A stretch of DNA of 64,000 nucleotides, from NCBI RefSeq assembly GCF_031585635.1, contig NZ_CP134197.1, positions 186,001 to 250,000 of the forward strand, read 5' to 3'. Positions 36,285 to 45,684 of the stretch are shown here, in pieces. Below the pieces are notes generated by a model that worked only from the letters and a program-made list of their open reading frames with translations, searched no databases and was not told the origin of the DNA. How positions within the stretch are numbered: the stretch's first letter is position 1; each line of letters begins with the position of its first letter. This DNA is from Paraburkholderia sp. FT54 (lineage in GTDB: Bacteria > Pseudomonadota > Gammaproteobacteria > Burkholderiales > Burkholderiaceae). The position numbers and the translations under genes are program-made.

Positions 36285-36556
36285 CTACTTCCAGACGAGT
36301 ACTACGGTTGACCGCTTCCGCGGCATAACGGAGGTTGCGTGCATGATGGTCAGGTCGGCACCGTGCGCAAGTACATAGGTGGCGTGCGTGTGGCGCATCC
36401 AGTGCGGACTCGCCTGTCACAGTTTTTGTAAAATCGCCGGACCCGTCTGCCTCGATGAGGTCGGCTGCTTCGGCGAAGAACCGTTGCAGCACCTTCCAGA
36501 GCCACACGCTAGTGATGCGCGCCGAATCGTCCTCAGCGAGACTCGCGATCAACGGC
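36285..36556 (-). pseudogene. tyrosine-recombinase C-terminal (catalytic) remnant
   Basis: The minus strand reads LIASLAEDDSARITSVWLWK then VLQRFFAEAADLIEADGSGD, the region before the catalytic box in phage-type integrases. After FTK the frame shifts to QASPHWMRHTHATYVLAHGA, which holds the H-x-x-R-H box, then ADLTI. A second shift leads to NLRYAAEAVNRST, where the tail should be NLRHAS-TT-YLH, so the catalytic Tyr is not recovered. It is dead. The domain is complementary to the N-terminal remnant at 495-785. Confidence 0.75.
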
Positions 36557-37223
36557 ATGTCCGGGTGATAGCCCAAGCTTGTCAGTCGTATTTGGCCGTT
36601 TGTGTGTCGCGGGCCAGTTCGGAGCCGATCACTATCGCTATAGCCGCACACGTCCGTCCCTCAATCTCGGCGCATTTCCACGACGGCGGGGACCTGCAAG
36701 GAGAGGTCTCATCCGTTCTCGATCACGAGGCGCGGGCCGTGATCCTTCGCGAGGGGAGATTTGAAGCGCTGCATGCTAACGTCGCCGACGCGATAACAAC
36801 TTTCGTCGTGCCGAACTATCTGATGCGCTTAACTCAGTGGGTGAAAAATTCTCGGCTCCAGCAGTTCGCGCCGTCCTGATGACGTGCCTTAGAAGCGACG
36901 TCACATAAAATCTGTCAATGGTACCGATTGCCTAGTCCGAATTCGATGATCCGTCGGGGTCACGATAGCGGCATCTCATTTCTGCCGAATTGGCGTTGTA
37001 TACGGTCATTGGCGCTGGCGAGCCTGTTCTTTAACTTCACATGCCGTTAGCATCTGATTTCGCACCCGTCGATCAATACATGGAAGCGTGAACTTGAATC
37101 GACGCGGGCAACTGCGTGCGCAATCGTGGCGAAGATTCAATCGAGCGCAATCCGAAAGCACCTCTTGGTGAAGCTGGATTACGCCACTTCGTTGGAATAG
37201 GTTTTTTCTTTTGAGTTAGATAT
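36557..37223. other. interval upstream of the exported HD gene
   Basis: A plus frame ending at 36879 (SSVLDHEARAVILREGRFEA, then NVADAITTFVVPNYLMRLTQ) is open but unrecognised. The last 100 bases before 37224 become AT-rich and probably carry the promoter of the HD/FmdB/catalase group. Confidence 0.4.
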
Positions 37224-38018
37224 ATGGACCGTCGTCTTTTTATCAGAAGTTCTATGACTGCTGCCGGTACAATGGCTGTCGGTAGCCAACTAAGCCAGAG
37301 CGCATTCGGACAGGTGCCCGATGTCGAACCAACCTTCAGACGTCCCAAGGTGATCCTGCCCGTACCGACTCCCTCGCTGCAGACACAATACGTACAGCCC
37401 GGAGTCCCGGACAGTAAGCTTACTCGCGAAGCGACGGGACTGCTCCGCGAGTTCAGCACCCCTTTGCTGTTCAATCACTCGCATCGCGCCTTTTTCTGGG
37501 CTCAGGAGATGGGGCGCCAATCCGGGCAAAAATTTGACGTCGAACTCCTGTTTATTTGTGCGGCTTTCCACGATATGGGCCTCCTCAAAGAATTCAGCAG
37601 CGAGAGCGATCGCTTCGAGGTTGATAGCGCGAATGCGGTGCGTCAGTTTCTCGAGCACCATGGGGTGCCTAACATGCGTATCCAGACCGCATGGGATGCA
37701 ATTTCCTTGCACACGACTCCAGGGATTGCGGCATACAAGCCCATAGAAGTAGAGCTTCTCTACAACGGCGTGGCGCTCGATTCGCTCGGCGTCGGGTATG
37801 AAACTTTCCCGGCTAACGTTCGCGAAAAGGTTGTCGCTCAGTATCCTCGAACTAACTTCAAAGAACAGATTGCAAAGGCGTTTTTTGACGGGTTCTCGCA
37901 CAAGCCAGCATCGACTGTGTATACCTGCAACGAAGACATCTGCACCCATTTCATCCGGGGCTACAGGCATAGCAATTTCTATGATCAGGTTATGAATTCT
38001 CCATTCCCCAACTCCTGA
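37224..38018 (+). CDS. HD-domain protein, cyanamide hydratase-like, with Tat-like signal
   Basis: A 264-residue paralogue of the protein at 27757. It opens MDRRLFIRSSMTAAGTMAVG, a twin-arginine-like leader ending near SAFGQ. HD residues: His85 (FNHSHRAF), His116-Asp117 (AAFHDMGLLK), His163 (SLHTTPG) and Asp186. RFEVDSANAVRQFL matches [13 protein letters not shown] of the first copy. It precedes an FmdB-like gene and the signal-bearing catalase. Export is predicted from the leader and fits the exported catalase; the substrate is unknown. Confidence 0.83.
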   Translation: MDRRLFIRSSMTAAGTMAVGSQLSQSAFGQVPDVEPTFRRPKVILPVPTPSLQTQYVQPGVPDSKLTREATGLLREFSTPLLFNHSHRAFFWAQEMGRQSGQKFDVELLFICAAFHDMGLLKEFSSESDRFEVDSANAVRQFLEHHGVPNMRIQTAWDAISLHTTPGIAAYKPIEVELLYNGVALDSLGVGYETFPANVREKVVAQYPRTNFKEQIAKAFFDGFSHKPASTVYTCNEDICTHFIRGYRHSNFYDQVMNSPFPNS

Positions 38019-38166
38019 AAACTGGATCTTGGGAATGCTTGGGCGTCGTGGATATCGTCACGTTTAGATATGCACGCGGCGCTGAAATGAAGTGGGACTT
38101 GGTGTCTGGGGAAACGCGCCGACTCTGAAGTTAGAGGCGGTGCATCGAATTAATGGGAAATAGAGA

Positions 38167-38385
38167 ATGCCATTCTATGACTACGAGTGCTCGACCTGCG
38201 GAACATTTGAAGTTATGCGCCGTCTGTCCGAGCGCAACGAGTCAATTGCATGCCCGCAGTGCCGGAATGCCACTGAGCGCATTCAAACTGGCTCATCGGT
38301 GCTGTTGACCGCGCGCGGTGACTCAACAGATAGCGCCGGCTCTTACGGGTTTCGACATCGCGGTTTTTGCGCTTGCTGTATTTGA
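38167..38385 (+). CDS. FmdB-family zinc ribbon protein
   Basis: A 72-residue protein starting MPFYDYECSTCGTFEVMRRL at ATG 38167. CSTCG near 9-13 and CPQC near 34-37 form the FmdB zinc ribbon. The tail SYGFRHRGFCACCI adds a second cysteine cluster (CACC) not needed for the fold. FmdB proteins are small putative regulators; none has a secure role. It sits between the exported HD gene and the catalase, in the same direction, with 148- and 205-base gaps. Confidence 0.8.
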   Translation: MPFYDYECSTCGTFEVMRRLSERNESIACPQCRNATERIQTGSSVLLTARGDSTDSAGSYGFRHRGFCACCI

Positions 38386-38590
38386 CTGTTGTGGTCAGCG
38401 CGCAAGTATCGGTAGTCCCATGTGTTCCACTCTATGACAGTTCATTTGCGCCGATACGAACGATTCACTGACGCAGCCTATCGACGAGATGCTTATTTCC
38501 AATGTGCATCATTTCTGGAAATGACGTGTAATGATAACGAGGTGCTGTTTCTATGGCGACCTGTCCCGGCGAATACAAATTGGAGTGGAA

Positions 38591-40162
38591 ATGAATCAAC
38601 GTAAAAGCAAGTCTGAAATGGTGATCAATAAAAGCTATGCATCGCTAAAAAAAGCGGCGTTGTCGGTCGCCGTATCGTTGGCTGTGGCTTCACCGCTATA
38701 CGCAGCGACCATGACGCGCGATACGGGTGCACCCGTGGGCGACAACCAGAATTCGCAGACGGCCGGTCCTGAAGGTCCGGTGCTCTTGCAGGACTCTGCG
38801 CTGATCGAGAAGCTGCAACGCTTTGATCGCGAGCGCATTCCCGAGCGGGTGGTTCACGCGCGTGGCACGGGCGCATTCGGTGAATTCGTTCCGACTACAG
38901 ATATCTCTGACCTGACGAAAGCGAAGGTCTTTGCGCCAGGAACGAAGACGCCGGTGTTCGTGCGCTTTTCCACAGTGATGGGCTATCGTGGATCGCCCGA
39001 ACAGGCGCGCGACCCGCGTGGCTTTGCGGTGAAGTTCTACACGCAGCAAGGCAACTGGGACATCGTCGGCATCAACTGGCCCGTCTTCTTCATCCGGGAC
39101 GGCATCAAATTCCCCGACTTCGTCCATGCTAACAAGCCGAACGCGGTCACCGGCGTGGGCGATCCAAATCTGGCGTTCGACTTCTTCGCGAATTCGCCCG
39201 AGGCGACGAACATGCTCACGATGCTCTATACGGATGCGGGCATGCCGGATTCATATCGCCACATGGATGGCTTCGGCGTCCACGCCTTCAAGTTCATCAA
39301 TGCGAAGGGCGAAGTGCACTACGTGAAGTTCCACTGGAAGAGCGAACAGGGTGTCCACGGCATTCGGCCGCAGGATATCCCGACCTCGATCGGCCGCGAC
39401 TGGAACATGATGACGAATGACCTTTACGGGGCGCTGAAGGCCGGCAACGATCCGAAGTGGGATCTCTACATCCAGGTGTTGAAGCCAGAGGACCTGAACA
39501 AATTCGCCTACGACGCGTTGGATGACACGAAGGTGTGGCAGGGCGTGCCAGAGCGTAAGGTCGGCACGATGACATTGAATCGTGTGCCCGACAACTACTT
39601 CGAGTCGACCGAGGAGTCGGCGTTTGCGCCCTCGCGGCTGGTTCCGGGTATCGAGGCGTCGGAAGACCGCATGCTGCAGGACCGTCTGTTCGCGTACGCC
39701 GATACGCAGATGTACCGCCTCGGCGCGAACTATATGGACTTGCCGATCAACCGGCCGATCGTTCCTGTTGTGAACAACAATCAGGATGGCAAGATGAACA
39801 TCGGTGACCGCAAAGGCGAAGTCAACTATGAGCCTTCGACCAGGAACGAAATCGCCCAGGATCCTCAATATAAGTATTCGAGGACGGAGCTCAACGGAAC
39901 GACGCAGCAGGAAGCCATCCACAAAAAGATGTTGTTCAGTCAGGCTGGTGATTACTACCGTAGCTTGTCGGCACAAGACAAGGGCGATCTTGTCACGGCG
40001 CTGGCCGGCGATCTTGGTCGGGTCACCAATGACCACAACAAGTACGCGATGCTGTCGTACTTCTACAAGGCCGATGCCGACTACGGCACTCGCCTTGCGC
40101 AAGCCGTTCATGCGAACGTGCAGCAAGTGCAATCGCTTGCTGCGAAGCTGAGCGGGAACTGA
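38591..40162 (+). CDS. katB: exported haem catalase (KatB-like)
   Basis: A 523-residue catalase with a signal peptide: a charged start, then LKKAALSVAVSLAVASPLYAA (cleavage near ALA-type YAA-T), preceded by GGAGTGG before ATG 38591. An internal ATG (MVINKSYASLK) could also serve. Catalase motifs follow: PEGPVLLQDSALIEKLQRFD, VVHARGTGAFG with the distal His, VRFSTVMGYRGSPEQARDPR, the NWPVFFIRDGIKF loop, and proximal Tyr in RLFAYADTQMYRL. Pseudomonas-type KatB catalases carry a similar leader and are followed by ankB, as here. It would remove peroxide in the periplasm. Confidence 0.92.
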   Translation: MNQRKSKSEMVINKSYASLKKAALSVAVSLAVASPLYAATMTRDTGAPVGDNQNSQTAGPEGPVLLQDSALIEKLQRFDRERIPERVVHARGTGAFGEFVPTTDISDLTKAKVFAPGTKTPVFVRFSTVMGYRGSPEQARDPRGFAVKFYTQQGNWDIVGINWPVFFIRDGIKFPDFVHANKPNAVTGVGDPNLAFDFFANSPEATNMLTMLYTDAGMPDSYRHMDGFGVHAFKFINAKGEVHYVKFHWKSEQGVHGIRPQDIPTSIGRDWNMMTNDLYGALKAGNDPKWDLYIQVLKPEDLNKFAYDALDDTKVWQGVPERKVGTMTLNRVPDNYFESTEESAFAPSRLVPGIEASEDRMLQDRLFAYADTQMYRLGANYMDLPINRPIVPVVNNNQDGKMNIGDRKGEVNYEPSTRNEIAQDPQYKYSRTELNGTTQQEAIHKKMLFSQAGDYYRSLSAQDKGDLVTALAGDLGRVTNDHNKYAMLSYFYKADADYGTRLAQAVHANVQQVQSLAAKLSGN

Positions 40163-40241
40163 TCTGGCGTGCGGGCGGCGCGTGCCGCCCGCTGCCGTTT
40201 GCGCACGGCAGGCGTGCGCGGAGCACCGGGAAATCACAACC

Positions 40242-40853
40242 ATGCGATCCATATTCCTTTTGCGCGCGATGCGCCTAGTAGCGGCTTGCACCGCGCTCGC
40301 CGCGGTGGCCGGCTGCATGCACTTGCCTGACAAACCGGCGTACGCGAAAGCCGATCCGGCGGCTCTGCGCCGCTACGACGACGATTGGTTCGACGCGGCG
40401 CGCGTCGGACGCATCGATATTCTGCGTGGATTGCTGGATGCGGGCTATCCAATTGACGCGGCCGAGAGTCACGGCTATACCGCCGTGATCCTCGCGGCCT
40501 ACGATGACCAGCCGGCCGCACTCGATTTGCTGCTCTCGGCGGGCGCGAACGCCTGCCTCGGCGATCGTCATGGCAATACGGCGCTGATGGGCTCCCTGTT
40601 CAAAGGCAAGTCCGCCATCGCGCGGCGTCTCGCCGACACCCATTGCCCGATCGATCAGACGAACGGAGCCGGCGAGACCGCGCTCGGTTTCGCCACACTG
40701 TTTAATCGCTTCGAGCTGATTCCGGTGCTCGTCAAGCATGGTGCGGACCCGAATCATGTCGACGGGCGTGGTCAGTCGCTGCTGCAGCTGGCGCTGACGC
40801 ACGACAACGTCGAGGCGGCGGACGCGCTGCGTCGGGCGGGCGCCTTGCGATAA
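40242..40853 (+). CDS. ankB: AnkB-like ankyrin-repeat lipoprotein
   Basis: A 203-residue protein starting MRSIFLLRAMRLVAACTALA with lipobox AVAGC, so likely lipid-anchored after cleavage before the Cys. The rest consists of about five ankyrin repeats: WFDAARVGRIDILRGLLDAG, GYTAVILAAYDDQPAALDLL, GNTALMGSLFKGKSAIARRL, ETALGFATLFNRFELIPVLV and QSLLQLALTHDNVEAADALR. In Pseudomonas, ankB lies behind katB and supports full catalase activity; the same order here supports that role. It starts 79 bases after the katB stop. ATG 40242 was chosen because the signal begins there. Confidence 0.85.
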   Translation: MRSIFLLRAMRLVAACTALAAVAGCMHLPDKPAYAKADPAALRRYDDDWFDAARVGRIDILRGLLDAGYPIDAAESHGYTAVILAAYDDQPAALDLLLSAGANACLGDRHGNTALMGSLFKGKSAIARRLADTHCPIDQTNGAGETALGFATLFNRFELIPVLVKHGADPNHVDGRGQSLLQLALTHDNVEAADALRRAGALR

Positions 40854-40946
40854 GCAGGCCAATTGGGACCAAGTGTGCCGGGCGGCCCGCCTATTGGACA
40901 GAATGTTCGGTCATGCAGTCACCGGTTCGTGTTTGAAGTCTTCGTA

Positions 40947-41713
40947 CTAGAGCGTCGCCCAGGCCATGCGCGCATTCTTGGTGGCGATTGCGACAGCTGT
41001 CCGTCGGTAGCCGCGACGCTCGATGAGACTTTTCACCCAGTGGCTGAAATGGTCCTGGTTGTCGCCCAGACTCGCCATCACGGAGCGAGCTCCGAGTACC
41101 AGCAGATTGCGCAGGTAAGCGTCCCCCGTCTTCGTGATGGTGCCAAGGCGTTCCTTACCGCCGCTGCTGTACTGACTCGGCGTGAGGCCTAGCCATGCGG
41201 CCACCTGGCGACCGTTTTTAGAGTCGTGTCCGGCGCCAATGCTCGCAAGCAATGCGCTGGCGGTGGTCGGATCTATGCCGCGCAGTTGCATGAGTCGCCT
41301 GCTGCGTTCGTCGTCGCGCACGATTTCGCCAATCGCGCCGTCGTAATCCACGAGCGGTCCTCAATGATGCCGACATGCTCGAACAGATCGCGGGGGCAGC
41401 GTCTCGCCCAACCGGGCAAGGCATCCAGATGGGCCGGGATCTCTCTTCGAAACCGCGCCGGGCTCTGCGGCAGCACCACGCTGAATTCGGAGAGCATGCC
41501 ACGCATTCGGTTGTAGATCGCGGTCCGCTCGTCAACGAAACGCTGCCTTGTCCGATGCAGGCACAGAGTTGCCTGCTGATGTTCATCCTTCAGTGGCACG
41601 AAACGCATGCCCGGACGCGTCAAAAGCTCGCGCGTTCTTGGTCGATAACGTCGCAATCTTCCAGGTGGTGTGCCAGAAATCGGGGCAGCTGGACACAAGC
41701 ATTCCGTGGTCAC
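40947..41713 (-). pseudogene. IS110-family transposase remnant
   Basis: From about 41640 the minus frame reads TRPGMRFVPLKDEHQQATLC, then RQRFVDERTAIYNRMRGMLS and FSVVLPQSPARFRREI, the middle of IS110 transposases. Near 41352 the frame shifts into DYDGAIGEIVRDDERSRRLM, then LRGIDPTTASALLASIGAGH and AAWLGLTPSQYSSGGKERLG, the transposase_20 domain, ending MAWATL. The N-terminal DEDD nuclease domain is not recovered. It abuts the 3' end of the broken AraC-type gene. Confidence 0.85.
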
Positions 41714-42733
41714 GCGGCTATAAATTGCCGTCGCTGATCGCCATACACGGCGGCAAACTGAAAGTTTTGCCTCGAATTAACTTGAATGTTTCGATGTCGT
41801 CGAATTTCATCGGATGTCTCGACATCGAAGCAGGCAGCTTGCCGGTCAAACCGTGGCGCAGAGAAGCTAAGACGATAGTGCCGCGGCGAGACGCCAAGTC
41901 GGCGTTGGAAAACGCTTCGCATACGATGCGCATCGTTAAAGCCGCACTCGTATGCAATTGTCTTGAGCGGCGTGGTGGTGTTCTCTTGCAGCACTCGCGC
42001 CGCGTCCACTCGTGCACTTTCAACGAACTCAGCAGGAGGGGTCTTTGCATCGCGTGTAAATATCCGGGCGAAATTCCTGGCGCTCATGTTGGCCACCTGC
42101 GCGAGAACGCTTACTGAAAGTTCGCTTGTCAGGTTTGCAAGAACGTACTGCTGTACTTGTGCCACCGGTGAGCTTTCCTCAACGTACGGCGTCAGATACG
42201 GGCTGAACTGTGATTGACCGCCTGCGTGCTGCATAAACACAAAAAGACGCCTCGCTACATTCAGGGCGACTTCGCTTCCTTTCTCCTGTGTCAGCAAGTA
42301 CAGCGATAGATCTACTCCCGCAGTGACTCCGGCCGATGTATAAAGCAAGCCATCCTGAACGTAAAGGCGGTCAGATTCGATCCTCGTTGAGGGGCAGAGT
42401 CGCTGCAACGAGTCTGCGTAATTCCAGTGAGTCGTGGCCTTCTTGTCGTCAAGCAGTCCTGCGCGTGCGAGAATAAAGGCACCACTGCAGATCGAACCAT
42501 ATCTACGTGCGCGACTCGTAGACCGACGAAGCCACGTGTTGAAATCCTCGCTGAACTCATGCCTCACCAGCTCAGGTGGAGCAGCGAAGCGGCCCCTGTT
42601 CGACACCAATCATCTCGAGCTTATAGTGCGCCTCGGGCAGGAGGAACCGATGGGCTTCGAAAAATACATCCATGGGCCCTGCGATATCAAGGGATTGAAC
42701 GCCGGCAAAGGCGATAAGAGCAACCGTAGTCAT
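41710..42733 (-). pseudogene. GlxA-type AraC family regulator, internally deleted
   Basis: The gene starts MTTVALIAFAGVQSLDIAGP (about 42733), a DJ-1/PfpI-like GATase domain, and ends with a complete AraC helix-turn-helix region (LSVSVLAQVANMSARNFARI, then LKTIAYECGFNDAHRMRSVF). Compared with the intact paralogue at 55448-56542, about 25 residues after QGPLRCS (its NGMAIFADRHFSNTDDAYDL segment) are missing, and the frame changes there (near 42590). The cysteine motif RYGSICSGAFILARAGLLD remains. Loss of frame makes it a pseudogene, though the C-terminal frame is open from 42609. Confidence 0.85.
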
Positions 42734-43111
42734 GGCTGTATCGGAAGAGCGGACTTGAGTTGGCAGAATCATCACTTTCGATAAGTTATCGGAACATCGG
42801 CGTCCTGACTGTGCCTAGCTACGGTGTGGCAGCAAACGCAGTCCTTTTGGAAGTAGTCGTATGAGAATAATCCGACCTTGACGTGGAGGGCGCGCATTCA
42901 GAACATTTCGACGTTCGAAACATCGATCGTGGCTACCACCACCGCGGCGAGGCCATTCGCCGGTCCGGGCCTGGTGTCTTTCAGCATGCACTGTGACGCC
43001 TATACTTTCGCGTGGCCGGCGAGCGTCACGAAAGCTCAATGTATTAATCCACTCCTGTCTTTCGCACGGGCTTGCCAATCTCTTCCAAGCTGAACAGGAG
43101 GTAACGAGCAG
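42734..43111. other. interval, nothing recognised
   Basis: No domain or credible start on either strand. It separates the regulator remnant from the methyltransferase remnant and probably held the promoter of one or both. Confidence 0.4.
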
Positions 43112-43966
43112 AAGGTGCAAGACTACATGGGACGAATGGTGGGTGAATTCGGCGCGGTCGCCTCAGCGCCGCTTATCGCATTGGGCGACCATCTTTGTCT
43201 TTACAAGGCGATGTCCGAACAAGGATAGATGACATCGACCGAAGTTGCCGAGCGCGCTGGCCTCACGGAATTACGTGCGTGAATGGCTGGCCGCGCAGGC
43301 AGCGTCCGGCTTCATTCGTTTCGATGCGGCCGCCGGTAAATATCAGTTTGAAAACGAAATGGCAATGTGTTTTGTCGTCGAGACGAGTCCGGCGTTCATC
43401 CCAGGTTTCCGCGATTGCGCTGAAGCCATGTTCCGTGATCTTCCCAAACTGGAAGCGGCGTTCCGTATGGGCCTCGGCGTGGGCTGGCACCAGCATTATC
43501 CCTCGCTGTTCAAGGGCACGGAGCGGTTCTTCAGACCCGGCTACACTGTGAATCTCGTAAGCGAATGGATTCCCGCCCTTGATGGCGTGGAAGCAAAACG
43601 GAAGGCAGGTGGACAGGTGGCGGTCGTGGGATGTGGTCACGGTGCGTCGACGATACTCATGGCGCAGGCTTATCCGAAGGCGACGTTCGTCGGTTTTGAC
43701 TACGATGAATCGTCGATCCAGCGAGCGCGCGAAGCGGCGCATGAGGCGCAGGTTTCGGATCGCGTTCGGTTCGAGGTCGCGACGGCCAAGGAATATCCGG
43801 GCACTGGCTATAATTTCGTTGCGTTCTTCGACTGTCTTCATGACATGCGCGACCCGAATGGCGCGGCGGCGCACGTGATCAAATCTCTGAAGCCGGACAG
43901 TACGTGGTTGATCGTTGAGCCGTTCGCGAACGACAAACTCGAAGATAACCGTCACGGCATGCGGGC
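43112..43966 (+). pseudogene. SAM-dependent methyltransferase with N-terminal winged helix, broken
   Basis: The frame from 43112 reads MGRMVGEFGAVASAPLIALG, then DHLCLYKAMSEQG followed by TAG at 43226-43228 and MTSTEVAERAGL. A frameshift near 43262 leads into NYVREWLAAQAASGFIRFDA. The methyltransferase domain is well kept: VAVVGCGHGASTILMAQAYP, FVGFDYDESSIQRARE, FFDCLHDMRDPNGAAAHV, WLIVEPFANDKLEDN. After that the sequence diverges, so the C-terminal quarter is lost beside the porin gene. The domain order recalls rhodoquinone/O-methyltransferase-like enzymes. It carries at least three lesions. Confidence 0.85.
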
Positions 43967-44043
43967 AGACGCTCAACCGAGTCTCAAAAGACACCTATTG
44001 GCGCCTTTCGAGCGGTCAAAGTTCTTGAGGTCTGGCTCAAGCG

Positions 44044-45285
44044 TTAGAACCGATGGCGCATGCCAACTGCCGCGACCACCTGCGTCGGACCCGACGCCTG
44101 CGTCATGTTGTAGATGCCAGCGTTAAATGCCTGTATGCCATTGCCACCGCTGACGCGTTGATAGACCCCCGACATGTAGATGTCGGTGCTACGCGAAAGC
44201 AGGTAATCGGCCTGAAGCGTAACTTGATTCCAATGCGGCGTGGCCCCTTTGGTCGCGGTCTGCGTGCCGCCCACAGCCCCAGAGGTCCCGCCCGAATACG
44301 AAGCCATGGTGTACGTGTAGGCCGCACCGAGCGAAAAATCGGGCCGCACGAAATAACGACCGTTGATCTCGAAGTTGTCGAACTTCAAGGAGTTGCCCGA
44401 GAGGGCGTAGGAGTTGCCGTACAGGCTGGCGCCGGTCCCGTTCCCGAGCTCGTCGGTAGCGGAATGGCTCCATACGACGCCGATCGACGACTTGTTGGGG
44501 AACGTGTACGCGGCACTGACGCCGATGATTTGCTGGTCGCCGCCCACCGACAGGTAGTTCCCATCAGTCGTGCTCGTCGCGCCTGCCGTGTTCATGGCTC
44601 CGTTGTTACGATTAATCTGGTCGTACGCAGCCGCAACAGAGAGCGGACCGTACGCATAGTGGGCGCCCAGACTGTACGCGTTGTCGTTACCGGCTTGCCC
44701 CGTTGCATTGGAGAACGCATACATCGCGCCGACCTTGATGCCAGCGAACGAGGCGCTGCTGAACTTGACCGAATTGTTCAGGCGCATGCTGTTGTCCATG
44801 TTGTCATTGTCGAACGGGTGGGCGGCAAGGTTGCCACCCCAGCCTGTCCCCGCCGCAGCCTGCGGCGCCACGTAGTCGACAATGAAATCGTATTGACGGC
44901 CCAGCGTAAGCGAACCGTACCGGTCGGAACTCACACCGACCCAAGCCTGGCGGCCGAACAAATCGGGGACATTTCCCGCCACGGAATTTTTGAGCGCGCC
45001 ATTGTTGATCGTGAAGCCGTTTTCCAACTGGAACACGGCGTGCAGACCGTCGCCGAGATCCTCACTGCCTCTGATGCCCCAACGCGAGGTGCTCAGGAGT
45101 CCAGACATCATCTGAAATTGGCTGGCACCTTGGGCGGTACCGGTTTTGATACCCGTGCTCGTGTTCGCACTGCTCGTATAGCCCACGCCCGCGTCAATAA
45201 GGCCGTACAGCGTGACGCTGCTTTGTGCATGGGCGGTCCCCGTGAACAGCACGAGGGTCGCAATGGTCAGATTCTTCAACTTCAT
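44044..45285 (-). CDS. Burkholderia-type general porin
   Basis: A 413-residue outer-membrane beta-barrel precursor. Signal: MKLKNLTIATLVLFTGTAHA, mature start QSSVTLYGLIDAGVGYTSS, the typical betaproteobacterial opening. Alternating strands recur (SRWGIRGSEDLGDGLHAVFQ, RQAWVGVSSDRYGSLTLGRQ) and the chain ends in VGMRHRF with the terminal Phe needed for barrel assembly. It forms a trimeric diffusion channel. It stands alone, and its 3' end lies next to the broken methyltransferase. Confidence 0.92.
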   Translation of the reverse strand: MKLKNLTIATLVLFTGTAHAQSSVTLYGLIDAGVGYTSSANTSTGIKTGTAQGASQFQMMSGLLSTSRWGIRGSEDLGDGLHAVFQLENGFTINNGALKNSVAGNVPDLFGRQAWVGVSSDRYGSLTLGRQYDFIVDYVAPQAAAGTGWGGNLAAHPFDNDNMDNSMRLNNSVKFSSASFAGIKVGAMYAFSNATGQAGNDNAYSLGAHYAYGPLSVAAAYDQINRNNGAMNTAGATSTTDGNYLSVGGDQQIIGVSAAYTFPNKSSIGVVWSHSATDELGNGTGASLYGNSYALSGNSLKFDNFEINGRYFVRPDFSLGAAYTYTMASYSGGTSGAVGGTQTATKGATPHWNQVTLQADYLLSRSTDIYMSGVYQRVSGGNGIQAFNAGIYNMTQASGPTQVVAAVGMRHRF

Positions 45286-45684
45286 AAAACCTTTTCAATT
45301 AACAATTGTCAACAATTCGAGACGGGCGGCCGACGCATTTCCTGTCGGAGCCAGGCGCACCGCAATGACGAACATTGCAGCCGACAACAGTGACGCGAGC
45401 AGCACCGTCCACTCAACCGGGAGATAGTCGCCGTCGATTGCCCAGATCGTTGCGGCAGAAATTGGCGAGTCGCCCCTGTGATAGATCGTGACGCTCATCC
45501 CCGCGGTCTTTGATGCTGTTTTTCACTTCGTGCCAGTGCTGCGACCGCTTGACGACGCCGGCGGCCAGAAGCATTGCCGCGAGCCGGAGCTTGTTCGTCT
45601 GCTCACGCGTGGAGGATCTGTGCACGCGTGAGCAGACGGTGCCTTGCGACCGGTCTTGCTGCCGGCCATTCGTCAACCTGACGT
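45286..45684. other. interval with a large inverted repeat and a possible small membrane ORF
   Basis: A minus frame at 45295-45498 (67 residues) begins MSVTIYHRGDSPISAATIWA and has one hydrophobic stretch, VEWTVLLASLLSAAMFVIAV, with a GGGG before the ATG; it may be real but has no known family. The perfect 16-base inverted repeat at 45596-45638 is listed separately. Confidence 0.35.
45596..45638. repeat. perfect 16-bp inverted repeat
   Basis: CGTCTGCTCACGCGTG (45596-45611) is matched exactly by CACGCGTGAGCAGACG (45623-45638) around an 11-base spacer. It lies past the 3' end of the DUF4148 gene (ending at 45685), about 50 bases downstream, so a terminator stem is likely, although no clear T-run follows on the minus strand. 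Confidence 0.7.

Noticed and set aside
35230..36651. Long minus-strand open frame of 473 codons overlapping mntH
   Set aside because: It mirrors the mntH coding frame and continues into intergenic DNA; its Arg/His-rich composition is that of a shadow frame. Only the integrase piece at 36285-36556 inside it is real.
44053..45393. 446-codon plus-strand frame opposite the porin
   Set aside because: Antisense shadow; the porin on the minus strand has a signal peptide, beta strands and terminal Phe.
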